In this document: in pieces, positions 35,762 to 48,100 of the stretch | How the letters are laid out: every line of letters begins with the position of its first letter | How positions within the stretch are numbered: the first letter of the stretch is position 1 | DNA from: Gyrodactylus bullatarudis | Taxonomy: Eukaryota > Platyhelminthes > Monogenea > Gyrodactylidea > Gyrodactylidae | DNA: 64,000 bases | Assembly: GCA_012064415.1 (NCBI GenBank) | Contig: SSNU01000333.1 | Span: 1-64,000 of the forward strand | Direction of reading: 5' to 3' | Notes under the pieces: generated by a model | The model's database searches: none | The model's input: only the letters and a program-made list of their open reading frames with translations | Told to the model about the DNA's origin: nothing | Made by a program: the position numbers and the translations under genes

Positions 35762-36950
35762 GAAAAATTGGGCATAACACTCCTATTGCGCGTAGCTAAT
35801 CAGATTCATTTGAGTTCTTAAAAATGGGGGATCATGGTGTAAGGTCTATTCGAGCCTATTATTTAGTACAAAACTGCCTATATCCACCTTATACTTAGTC
35901 TATGGTTCGGTTAAGGTTCAGTCTATTCAATGGAGAGTATTCATGTGATAGGATTAAATCAAGATAAAAATTCAGAACTGGCCCTTTTATCGAAAAAGAA
36001 TCTGGAAACCAATCAAAGGAGCTTCAATAATGAGTGAAAAAGAGAATCATTCATAAAATGCTACGAGAACGGCATCTTTGAGTCTTGCAACTTAGAAATT
36101 GCAACTTTAAACTATAGTTGGTAGAGAATATCTTTATTAATCTCGAGTCTTCTTCATGTCACAATAAAGGGTATTTTGGGTCTTTGGTCGTCAATCCATC
36201 TAAATCTAATTTCAAGCAATGTACTAGGTATGGAAGGAATCAATCGATATCTAAGGGTAATTTAATTTTTAATTCCCCTGAATGTCCTCATTCAGCTTGC
36301 CTACTACCACTTTAGTTCAGGTAGAACGTATTCAGGTATTGAGGGTACGATTTTCATAACAAGAGAGAAGATAGTATCATATTTTTATTTGTTTCCTAAC
36401 TCCCTTCTGAAATTAGCTCAAGTTCAAGCTCGAGTTGGAGGGAATGGTCATATGGTTGAAATTGATGAAAACAAAGTTTCGAAAAGAAAATATAATAGAG
36501 ATGTATGCTGCGAAGATGGATGTATTATTGGCGCCTTCGTCAGAAGTACTGGAAAAATTCGCCTGGTAATTGTTACCAGTAGAAATCAAGAAGTTCTTGA
36601 CAAGTTTATTTAAGATTATATCGAACACGTATCAACACTGATCAGAAATTTTCTAGGTATATTATCATATAAATTCTGGCAAATTTTAAGGAAAATTGGA
36701 CTTTCTATCTTTCAAAAAATCATTTAAGGGCCAGTTCTGAATTTTTATCTTGATTTAATCCTATCACATGAATACTCTCCATTGAATAGACTGAACCTTA
36801 ACCGAACCATAGACTAAGTATAAGGTGGATATAGGCAGTTTTGTACTAAATAATAGGCTCGAATAGACCTTACACCATGATCCCCCATTTTTAAGAACTC
36901 AAATGAATCTGATTAGCTACGCGCAATAGGAGTGTTATGCCCAATTTTTC
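35762..36950. mobile_element. Merlin-type (IS1016/ISXO2-like) DNA transposon remnant with 225-bp terminal inverted repeats
   Basis: The ends 35762-35986 and 36726-36950 are, as far as I can see by eye, perfect reverse complements over 225 bp, starting GAAAAATTGGGCATAACACT. The 739-bp interior encodes a broken transposase of the ISXO2-like/Merlin superfamily. I see no clear 8-bp target duplication. Perfect arms with a damaged gene suggest recent mobilisation in trans or arm correction. The right end lies 32 bp from another fold-back repeat. Confidence 0.85.
36118..36613 (+). pseudogene. Merlin/ISXO2-like transposase, broken and truncated
   Basis: The second part (36389-36613) contains QARVGGNGHMVEIDENKVSK, then RKYNRDVCCEDGCIIGAFVR, the hallmark block around the first catalytic Asp of the DDE/D domain. 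RLVIVTSRNQEVLDKFI follows and then a stop. The first part (36118-36315) has NFKQCTRYGRNQSISKGNLI, resembling the upstream zinc-ribbon/recognition region, and ends at a stop. The catalytic residues beyond the first Asp are missing, so the product cannot be an active transposase. Confidence 0.75.
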
Positions 36951-36982
36951 GCTGAACCTGAAACGAACTGCTACCGAAAAAT

Positions 36983-37379
36983 GATTATAGAAAAAAAATT
37001 TTGAGGAAAAGTTGTTTTGGAAAATTTTAGAGACATTTTAAAATTCAAGATTTTTAAAATTTTTTTAAACTTTGCGTTGAAAATTTTTGTTGATTTCAAG
37101 GTCTAAGAGGAATCAAACGTTATTTTTCAGGATCATCATTAGACAGAGAAAATATTCAGTCCTATCCATTAGAGGTATAGTATCAATTTTTCTGAATAAA
37201 TATTTTCTTTGTCTAGTGATGATCCTAAAAAATAACGTTTGATTCCTCTCAGTCCATGAAATCAACAAAAATTTTCAACTCAAAACTTAAAACAATTAAA
37301 AAATTGCGCCATCTCGAATTTTAAAATGTCTCTAAAATTTTCCAAACAAAAATTTTCTTCAAAATTTTTTTCTATAATC
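36983..37379. repeat. Fold-back repeat with about 180-bp arms, copy B
   Basis: The left arm (GATTATAGAAAAAAAATTTT, AGAGACATTTTAAAATTC, GAGGAATCAAACGTTATTTT) is repeated inverted on the right (AAAATAACGTTTGATTCCTC, GAATTTTAAAATGTCTCT, TTTTTTTCTATAATC). The unpaired centre is about 30-40 bp. As RNA it would form a long hairpin. No coding capacity. Confidence 0.8.
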
Positions 37380-38720
37380 AGAAAATGTGTACATTTCGAA
37401 TCAGTTAGCAAAAAATCTTCCAAAAATGTCGACACCTTGATAAAAAATTGAGATTTTTGTAAAAATCATGAATTCCCAAATTCATCGAGAATAGCTTTAT
37501 GTTGCCGCAGGATTCAAACCGTCATCATGTATCCGCCTAAAACTTGGAATTCAATGATGATTTATTCATTTAACCCTTTAAATATTTTTTCTACTTGCAT
37601 TCTTTTTCCTTTCTAAAGAAAAAATAATTATTAACTACATAACGTACAGTTTAGTTTCATACATTGAACCACAAATATTTACTTTCCAATGAAACTAATA
37701 GAATGTCCACGTATTTTTCTGTTTCCTGGACAAATAAAGGAGGAAGGGAATTGAGATTAAACTTGATCGTTTTTCTGACTATTTTTTGTTTTGTACGCGT
37801 TGAAATAAGAGAAAGAATAATCGTCAATATTGCCCAATGGCTAAATCTCATCATTACAAGATCATTTCAAGAGAGATAAGTCTTACTCGAGCATATAGTT
37901 GGGGAGAAATCTGGGAAGGAATTCAATAATTTATTCCCATTTTTCATGATGTAGTCTTCCTCCCTACATAAATTCAACTGTTTATTTGCCTGTTATGCAA
38001 ATTTCTGCACAAAAATTCATTTGAAAAATTAGTAAAACTTTTCTTAAAAGCATTAAAACTGAGACAAGTGAAAATATTTTGATAGATGCCAAGGGAAAAG
38101 AGATTTATAAGTACTCTTAATGTTGTGAGTTAGAATTTATTTTTAATAACAATATTTACTAGCAAGTAGTTACAAGATAATTTTATTTTAATACTTTAAA
38201 TTATTAAAAATATATTCTCTTTTTGCCAAAATTCCATTTGATCTTTATCTCATAGGGAATAATCAAAAATTCATTTTGATCCTTTAACTCGCTTGAAATT
38301 TAAAATAACAAAAAATAATAATCTATAGTAGCTTGCGTAGAGTCGCTCTTCAAGATAAATTTGAATAAAAATTAGAATGTAATTACTACTGCAGACTAAA
38401 GACAAGGGACTTAAACATTAATATAAAAACTCTCTTGTATTTTTGCAGCTTTCAACCAACTTTTGTTTTAATGCAGTTAAGTTGAAATTGTGTATTTGGT
38501 AAACGTCTGGAATTTTCCACCTCGTTAGATAGATAATTGTCTCCTTCCATCAATAATCAATGAACGGCTCTCTTGGTGAAATTACATCTGATTATTGATT
38601 AATAGATTTATCGTTTCCAGTGCTGGAGATTAAATAACATTCTAAAAATAAGAAATCACTCAGTACTGTGAATGAATAAGCGGAAAACTTAATAACTTAC
38701 CTTATTTACTTCTTCAATAG
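37380..38720. other. Spacer upstream of PDE4 5' exons
   Basis: AT-rich sequence without a recognisable gene. A possible short first coding exon of PDE4 lies at 38086-38124 (ATG, 13 codons, then a GTGAGT donor in phase 0 with the exon at 38721). This pairing is only a candidate. Confidence 0.4.
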
Positions 38721-38932
38721 AGTGTCAACAATTTAACTTTGGATCAAAGTCCATCCCCGAGTGGAGTCCCGAAAACCAAGGACGAAGTTAGGCCAAGCTT
38801 ACAACTGTGGAAGTATCCATTAGAGTTGTCTCGATCTAATGGTGACATTCCTGATATAAAAATTGACGTTGGATCTCACGAGTCTATTGTACCCTTGACA
38901 TCAGTCCTGTTTAAACCAGAAAAGCAACGAAG
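38721..38932 (+). CDS. PDE4 alternative 5' coding exon, form A
   Basis: The frame is open from an acceptor-like TTCAATAG ending at 38720 to a donor at 38932/38933 (GAAG then GTGAGT). It encodes SVNNLTLDQSPSPSGVPKTK, a middle part, and SVLFKPEKQR. It leaves in phase 2, so it joins the UCR1 exon at 47774 in frame as EKQR-S-FDASR. There is no ATG inside it and a stop (TAG) just upstream, so a further 5' exon is required; 38086-38124 (MPREKRFISTLNV) would fit in phase 0. No known domain is visible. It would be an isoform-specific N-terminus of the kind that targets PDE4 isoforms to different places in the cell. Confidence 0.55.
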
Positions 38933-39113
38933 GTGAGTTGAGTTTTCTCTCTGGGAAATAAACTGTTCAAATTTGATTGGCCAAGAGTCTTTATCCAATA
39001 AAATTTAATTTCTCATTGGTTATCTGCTCACAATCTTCTTACTCCTTCACACTCAATTGGGAATGCCAGAGCAATTGGTTTTTTAGAGCGTCCTAGAGCG
39101 TAAATGTTGAAAT

Positions 39114-42100
39114 ATGAGTAGAAGTGCATCATCTTCAGCTTCAGCAGGGACAACCACGACTACAACGAAGCATGGATTAGGCGGGAGAAAGTTACCTGAA
39201 TTAGAAATATCAAATGACAATGATAAAAAAGAAGTTATTCAACTGAATCAAGAGCTACTGGATAGTTATAATGAGAATCATTTACAATTGCCTCAAGATT
39301 CATTTTGTATTAGAGATAATTGGAAAACGAATAGAAGCTGTAGTACACCACCAGTTTACCTTGATCAAATGGACCATAAGAGCATCAAGAATTTGAGTTT
39401 GAACTCGGCCCAGTCTACAGCCTCGGGGACGAATGCTAACCCCTCCCTATCACCCCTAATAACAAAGGGGTATCAGATGAATAAACTCCCACAAAACTAT
39501 CGAGTTAATAAGCTACAACGATCTCGTATTTTATGGATACCCTACGATGAAAGAGACAGGAAGAATTTGTCTCCTTTCCAAAAGAACAGCAAAAGGTGAG
39601 CTCATTAGTTTTATTCCATTATTTTCATTAGCCAGCCCTGATTCCTAATCTCCTAATGCATTTTTATCTTTTAAAAACTATACAATTTCCCTTATTTTAA
39701 TTGAAATTTTTCAACTTTTCCCAGCCCTTCTCGGTTAAAGCATAACTTTTTGACTAATTCATGGAACATTTTTGGGGCAAAATAAAATTTACACTGAAAA
39801 TGAGTGTGCACGAAATTCCTATTTTTTGAAATTTAAGTTGACAATTTTTGTTGATTTCAGAGCGAGGGAGTGATCAAATTTTGATCACAACTAGTCAAAG
39901 AGATTATTTATGTTAATTTGGATTTTAAAAATCACCTCAAAATCGGGATTTTTCACTGCTTGAAAATCAGTGAAATTTTGATGATCCTAAAATTATTCCT
40001 AAAAAAACCAACTTTAGATCCCTTTCTCAGTTTCAAATCAACAAAAAATATTAAATCAAAGTTCAAAAAAATGGAAAAGGTAACCTTCACCTGCCATAAT
40101 TTTATTTGAAAGAAACTGAAAATAGTTTTATAACCCCTCGTTTCCTTCCGGATGACCTACGTCTGTTATTAAGTCACAAAAATGTATCGAAAAGTTGTGA
40201 AAATTATCAAAAAATGAACCCGTAGAATTCGAGTCTTTAAATTAGTGAGAGAGGATCAAGTTGATTTTATCTTTGAGAGAGTAATCTTGCCTCATTTCTT
40301 AGACAATAGTGGGCACATTTGGATTAAACAAACCGAAACTATTTCTGTCATCCTACATACTATGTAGTGTATAACAAAGATTTCTAATGACATACACACA
40401 CAGGGATAAGTCTGTATTATGATTGTATAAATGAGGCTATTTTTCTGAAGAAAATCTCTGAAATCAGTATGAAACTTCATCTCGAATGCCTGAACGAGTA
40501 ACTTTATCTATTACAATAAAATTGTTTGCATCTGTTCTATTTCACGTTGAAAGCAAAGGTGGGAATACAAAGAAAGGGGGCAGAGGTGTAATGCAAGTTT
40601 TCTCTTTTCTTTGTAGGTGGAATCATGCATGATGGGGATAATTTAGAAGATGATGAAGCAAGTTTACTAAATGAGAGACTAAATCCCCAACTCTACTGAA
40701 ATGAAAATCAATAGAGTTTATGATTAGCTCTCTCGCTCTCTGAGAGACAAAAACAGAAATCTTTAATCAGAGATATAACGCACCTCTCTTCATTACATAC
40801 ACTCGATAGAAGCAAAGATTATTCTAAATTTTACTTGAACAAAAATAGTGTTTTATCTAAACAATATGGTCGTGCATGTGGTCGATAGAATAGAAATCTG
40901 ATCAGACCATTGACCCATAAAATTGACTACAAATTGAAACTCATTGCTCTCTTCAGATCATTTTTCTCAAATTTTGTAAAAAGCATAAATTCCGATCTTC
41001 ATATTAACTAGCTTAAGAATATTGGATTCTCTTGCTTTGTTATTCCCCTTTACGTTCACTTTAAATTGACAAAAATTTGCGCCAATTTTTCAAAATATCA
41101 AATATTTGAAATTATTTAGATTGCTTTCAGTGGAGTTAATTGCTCTCAGATTAAGATGATGATCCGATAATTTTGAAGGATCATACAGTATTTATATTTT
41201 ATCCATGTGATACAACTGTAATAAACTAATCAATTTATTTTGAAATGTCAATCCAAAAGAAAAATATTCTCTCTCTGCAATCACTGCAATCAATCAATAA
41301 AGAGATATATCTATAGGGAAAGAGGGAATGATTTCCATGAAAAGAATCTATTCTTTATTTTCATCCTTGTCACTTTTTCCCATTCGGAGATTGAAGAAAG
41401 AAAAACTTACTTTGCATTTGCTCATGAATTATTAATTATTCTTTCACCATTACATCTTTGAGTAATATATATATATCACGTATATATAAACATTTATAAA
41501 TTAGTAGTATATGTATGCATATATATACAATAATAGGCAGAAGAGAACAATGGAATTTCTGCAATGAATTCTCATTTTGACATGATGTTTTCTCGAGACA
41601 CGAAAGAAATTTTGTCTGATTTTTTTTATATTTTCAGCTATTTTGAATTTGAAGCTGAAAATAAATTTGCTTAACCCTTTTGTGAGGTTCGATTGTGTAA
41701 AATCGAAAAATATTCAGTTATACACAATCTATTTCATAATTTAAGCTAAAAAAATCTCAAAATAGAGATATCTGAACTTGGATAAAATATCTTGCATTAG
41801 TACAATTTGGTTTTTATCTACTCATTAGTAGATGGGAAATTCAATAGAAAATCATTATTTTTTCCATGTTTGATTTTTCTACAGGTCAACTGATTGGTCT
41901 TAATTATCTAATCTTTTAAATCTGGACCAATAGGAATACTAAGGTTTTTAGATAAAATTGAAGAGAATTCAAGTTATCCACCAAAGAAAGTAATTGATTA
42001 TTCCAATTAAATCCACTAATTTTTATTAATGATCTAAGCATTCATCTCAGTCGTGATTTTACCCCTTAAAAATTGGAAAAACTAAGAGTCTGCCAAAAAA

Positions 42101-45100
42101 ACGGTATCCTGATCTAACTTGAATCCTTAAAAACATCTCGATAGCAACCTTGATGTGAAAAAGTGAAATTTTTGTAAAATTCATAGATTCCCACCATCAT
42201 ATCGACCAGCTTTACATCTCTGTTACTTCTTATAACAGGAAAATGCTTTTGACAAGAAATTCAATCGCCGTAGTGCTCCGTCTGTCAAGAAATTTTCTCT
42301 TTTGACACTGTGGATTTCTACTTGGGCCTCACTGAATATTCAAGTTAGAATTCTAGGATTTAATGTCTTTAGGACAGTGAGTAAATTGAGTATTCATTTC
42401 TCACCTGATTCCTTCAAGAAATTCAATATTGGTTTCTATATCCAAGAGGGTATTGGGTATCATTTCATCCGTTAAATTAGATTCATTTTCTCATTGTCGA
42501 ATTATAAATGGATCAAGGGATATTAGTCTCGGGTATAAATACAAATCAATTTTTGCTTGTAAATACTCAATGATATTAAATATCAAAGTAACCAGGTCTA
42601 CTCCAGAATGAATGTCAAGACTTTGATCTCTCTCTTTAATAGAGTATCCAATTGATTGGATTCCAGGACTAGTTTTTTGATATTTTCTCTCACCTCTTGT
42701 AATAGATTCCTCTAAAGAATAAAAGAGAATCCTTAATTACCACATGTCTATCATATCAGGGAGGACCTTTTATTTTGGGAATTTTCCTAATGGATCATCT
42801 GTCACTTTCATAATGTGTTCATTATTACGATCAATACGTTCATTTTCCTTGTATTTGAGTAAGTAACAAATAGAAGATCTTATTCTGATTAAACACTGAA
42901 ACCATTCTTCTATCGTACTTATATTTAGTCTGAAAACCAAGAAATAACTGTTTTTATACATTTGAATCGGGAAATGAAATACATGCCATCGTTCAATTTA
43001 AAATAAATTTATACGAGATTTTTGCCTAACAAAATAAAGCAGATAAATTCGATTCATAAATTATCAGAGATTTATTCCGTTTTATTCAATTTTTTCATGC
43101 TGAGATTTTGGAGGAGATCAGAAGAAGTAACGAATTCTGACAAATTCTATAAACTGGTAACAGATTAAATTAAAACAAACATTTTTGTCTGTCATACATT
43201 TGAGTTTTATGTGTACACTAATCAATATTTCTCTGATGAGACAGATTAGAAAGAAAATAATCCTACTGATTTTAGGTCTACTGACTAGGCATCACTTTAT
43301 GTATACTTGGGCAAGCTCCCTTTAGAAGCATAATTACAGGGTTCTCTATTGGCTCTCTATTTTGAAACATTTTAAAGCGATTCCACATCGTGCAGTCGTT
43401 ACCCAGTCCTGCTATTCAATTTTGGATATAAAAATGATACAAACTACTATTATTCATATCGAAATTATATGAGGATAACGTGAGAATAATAGAATGAATG
43501 TATTTGGTAGTAAAAATGTAGATTCTACATTGTAGAATTTGTTGACAAGCTTTTTTTATAGAAAACTCTCTGGGAAGTCAGGAAAAAATGTATGGTAAGA
43601 TGAGCCCATGAGCTGTAAAAAAATTAAATGCTCATATTTGAGATCACCGCCAGACAAAGAATTCAAATTCAATCCAAGGAGGGTTCACCAACTTGGAGAG
43701 GAATATTCAATTGTAGGAATGCTTTGAGGGTATGTGGGGGTTTAGCCGATTTCGAGACTCGGTTGTTTGAATCAAACTAAAGAATGGAATTGTAAGGGAG
43801 AAAGATATTGTTTGCACCAATAACTGCAATAAAAGTTATGATCCCTTTCCCAACAAACGATAGTCCTGGTGCACTTGAGACTAATTCTAACTTTATTGTT
43901 TTTTCACATAAGAAATCACACAATCAATTTTCTTTCCTTCACATGGTTCGTTTTTTCTTTCGGTTAGAGAATAAATGTAGTAGACTCTGTTCAACTCTTC
44001 CTCTGATCTATTTCCATCAAAAGATTCAAAATATCTCTTGGATGGAAATCTAACCAGGTATTGATGAACATTGGTATAGATACATACTGGTGCACATTTC
44101 TGTGTTGATGTGCACGAATGTCACACTTTGTCTCATTGAATACATCGATCAAACACATCACTATGGTTCATCATCTCAAGAACAATGTGCAAACAAACAC
44201 AATTTCTGATCTTGAATTAATTACAATCAAAGTCTATGATATCATATCATGCGTCTAGTATATAATATCATGATATTGCAGCATCATGTTTTACGAGAAA
44301 AGTTTTGGATTAGAATATTTTACAGATAAGTCACAGATACCCAATTCAACAACTAAAGTGTGTCAACAAATAACGAGCTTTTATGTGAGTTTCTTCAATT
44401 TCCCATAAATTAAAAAGTCGAGAAAGAAAGGAACATTAATCATTCTTGAATTGCACTCTGCTCGACTTGTTGTTGATCTGGCCTTGCAATCACGAGATAA
44501 ATGCCAATTTAAAAGAAAAAAACTTGGCATTGTCTTGAGTCGAGAAGAAGAGGGGGGGTTGTTTAATTACTACAGCTTTCTATGATTTTCCTTTAAAAGA
44601 TACTTCAGGTACTTCCGGTGATTGTTGGAATTCCCAATGTAAAAAGAACATTGACTCTCTATTGATTTTCCATCTCTTTTTTTCAATGGCATTCGAATAT
44701 GTAACAAACAGACGAGGAAATAATATTTTGGCACGTATTTTACAATCAATAGTAATATGAATAAGAGCATTGTAAATTATAAATTGTTGAAAGTTTGTAT
44801 TTGATCAAAGTCTCATCTTATTCTTGGTCACTATTTTTTATCCAGATTACTATTAAAATGTATTAGACACTCTATAAACTCGACTAATTTATTCATTCCA
44901 TTAAGGTAATCGATCAATATTTTCATCATTTCAATAGTTTTTATGAATCTTTGGACGTTCAACCTGTGGCCACAGATTATTATTGTCTTTGAATCTAAAT
45001 TCCATCAGATAGTTAAACAACCTTCAACTCACGTTGGCAGATGTGGACGCATTAGTGAACCATGAACAGAAATCGAACGTTGTCCTAAAAGCCATAGTAA

Positions 45101-48100
45101 TAATTTGTGACCGTACTTGGCTAACAGGTGGAATGTCTAAAAACGCTGTATATGCCAAATAATCATAGAAAGGCTGAAGAATTTCAACAAGTTTTGATTC
45201 TTCTGGAAGAAATTTGATATGCCTTTCTCTGGAATGATTATTTGATTAAAATTGATTCTCCAACTGGTATTAATTTCAATTCTCCTAACTACAGGCCTAA
45301 CAGATGAAGAATCCAAATCCCACTATAGACTCACTGACGAGGGACTAGCTTGTTAATTCATAGAGAATTTGGCTTTGATTTGGTTAGAATATCTCATTTA
45401 TAATTGAATTCTTCTTATCCAGATTGAATTGAACGCTTAAAATGCTTTTGAAGGCACTTTTCCCTCAGAAAGTCCTTCATTTTACACCCATTCGATAGGG
45501 AATCTCCTGAAATACGCAAAGATTTCAAACTCGTACTATACTAATTCAAAAAATATATTTTCAACGTGCTTTTAAAAAGTTATTTCTCAGGGTTAATAGA
45601 TAAGATTTGAAAAAAGTAATCAGGCCTGTAGAATTCAAATATATGCAATTGCCTGAACTCTAACTGCTATAGTCTCTAATATGGCCAACTTTACTGTAAC
45701 TTATCTTTTGAGATTTTCACAAAAATTGAGATTCACACTATTTCTAGGTCCGTACTTCTTGCTCTTGAATCCCCATTAAATTACCAAAAATTGGTAATTT
45801 GGCTACACAATTTTTTCTCCATGAATGAGCTCAGATTCTACAGAGAATAAACTACACCAGATTTTCTTTTTCAACATTGAGTTATGGGGGTGGGGGCTTG
45901 GATAGAAACAATTCAAAACTGATGATATTTTGTTTATTTTCATCCACAAATGCAAAAAGTCAGCTTTTCCATCTGTATATGTTTTTTCAAATAACTTTCT
46001 ACTCTATCGATTAAATGTTAACAACTAATTAAATCTAAAACAAAATTCTCAACTCTCCTTTTATAAATGAAACTCTATTTTCCAGAGGATAATTACTTTA
46101 TCATTCAAATCAGATAAAGATAGGTAGACAGACAGACAAGGAGAGCATATTCTCATTCGTGTCTAAAATCATTAATGGGATGTAATCAAATGAATATTTA
46201 ATAATAATAATATTTGATTACAATACATATTCTTGTTTTTTTTATCGTTCAACTCTATTTTACAAATGGGAGAGAACATCTCAGTGAGAGGATAGTATAC
46301 AAACTAGCATCAATTTTCAGTCCTTGAATGTTTGAGAGGAAATTTAATCAATTGTTGGGTTCTCGCTTACAGTTGGTTGCATTGTCCATTTCCCATGATA
46401 GAAACTAAAATATTTTCCCCTAATCTTTTACAATGTATAGTATATCCCTCAATCAAAACTATCAACGGATCGAATCAGTGTCTTAGTGTTCCATCTAACT
46501 TTCAAGAGTTTAAGCAGTATAGATTTATATTCAGGGCTAACATATCAGAGAGTCTCCTAACAGCTCTTATTTCAAGTTTTTGTTGGCAAGTCTTCTGTTT
46601 CAATCCCCTATCATTTTTTTCAAATCAGTTGGTTTATTCTCACACACAAAAGTAGGTGAGGGATCTGATCCAAAATTTTTATTTTATTCTAATTAAAATT
46701 AACAGTTTACAGTAGTAGCATAGTATCTTGGCAACATAGATAGATTTAGGTTCAACTATTGCTGTATTTATTGCATAATTTTTGATTTTATCACTTGCCT
46801 AATTAAAGTTCTTGTATTGTAGATTGGTAACAAGAGATTTTTTATTCTTGTAGGAATTCAACTGGACGTACATTTCTTCAAATATCTTCTTTTTTCTCAA
46901 ATAAAAAAAACAGATAAAAGATGAAACATTTCTATTGATTTTAAGTTTTTTACAAGTTGGAAAAAACACAAATATTTTCCACTAATACAATATACTCTAT
47001 ACAATATGTAAAATGAAGTGAGGTAAGAACTTCTTACTACAAGAGGCTGCCCTAAAATTTTCAAGTTATAGATGAGAAATTTCTCTTATTCAAAATCAAG
47101 TATTATCCAAAGCATTAGAATTTTCCTGACTACATCCCTTCAGTTATGCTCCTCAAGGGTTATTATTACTTTTAATAATATTCTGATCATAGTTTGTCGA
47201 GAAAAGTTCAGATTCGGATGATTTGTTACATCTGAAGATGTTTACAAATATCATTTTTGTCCAGTGTTTTTCTGTTATTTTTGGCATTTATTCAAATAGA
47301 AATCTTTTATTTTCTCTCCATTGTTTGTGAATCGATTCACTCGAGTCAACACACACTATTGAAGATGATGAATTGCTTCTATTTTCGTAGCTATTTCTAT
47401 GTTTGTTTGCTCAGGCCAAAATAAAAGAGAGAGATTTTCCCTAAACATATACAATACAGATGCTATTATATTATTCGGCGAGTGTTATTGATCACTATTA
47501 TATGTCCAAAATGCGAATAGACTCATGATGAATGCAAAAGTTTTACGAGTTATTTGAGATAAATTCTATAGTTTTTAGCAATCACTTGGCAAGAATCCAT
47601 GATAAAAATTGACTTCAGTAGATTAGATTTTATCCAAAGACAATCCTGGCCAATCAAATTTTATATAATAATAATTATTATTTTATGCATTTACTTGTAA
47701 GTAGTTAAGAAAACAATTTATTAAAATATCAATTTGCCTTATTTTATCATTTTAATTTTGCAATTAAACGTAGTTTCGATGCATCAAGAATTTATGCAAT
47801 GAATGATCAAACATTCTTTTCCGGAGAATCACATGGTAGTGGATTAGTCTTACAGAAAATCCCTGTCCGAAGGGAATCTTTTCTTTATAAAAGTGATTCC
47901 GATACTGAATATTCACCTTTTGCCTCAAGAAATCCATCAATATCGAGTAATTTTGATCTTCAGTGAGTTAATAATTCATTCATATATAATATATAACTTT
48001 ATTTTCTATCGATTGATTTTGAATTTGAATCTGATTTGAAATTTGAACGCTTCCAATTTGTAGAAATATCGAATTAAGAACAGTTTTATTTATAAATAAA

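Noticed and set aside
37500..37530. Minus-strand GACGGTTTGAATCCTGC resembling a tRNA 3' half
   Set aside because: The putative T-stem does not pair and no 5' half is present.
38739..38936. Frame taken to start with Met at 38739
   Set aside because: The codon there is TTG, not ATG; the segment is better explained as an internal exon entered through an acceptor at 38720.
41465..41530. TA-rich repeats as a possible replication or matrix attachment signal
   Set aside because: Simple ATAT runs are common throughout this AT-rich window and no other feature supports a function.
46332..46655. 107-codon open frame in the first large PDE4 intron
   Set aside because: No signal, motif or splice support; composition is like random translation of AT-rich DNA.
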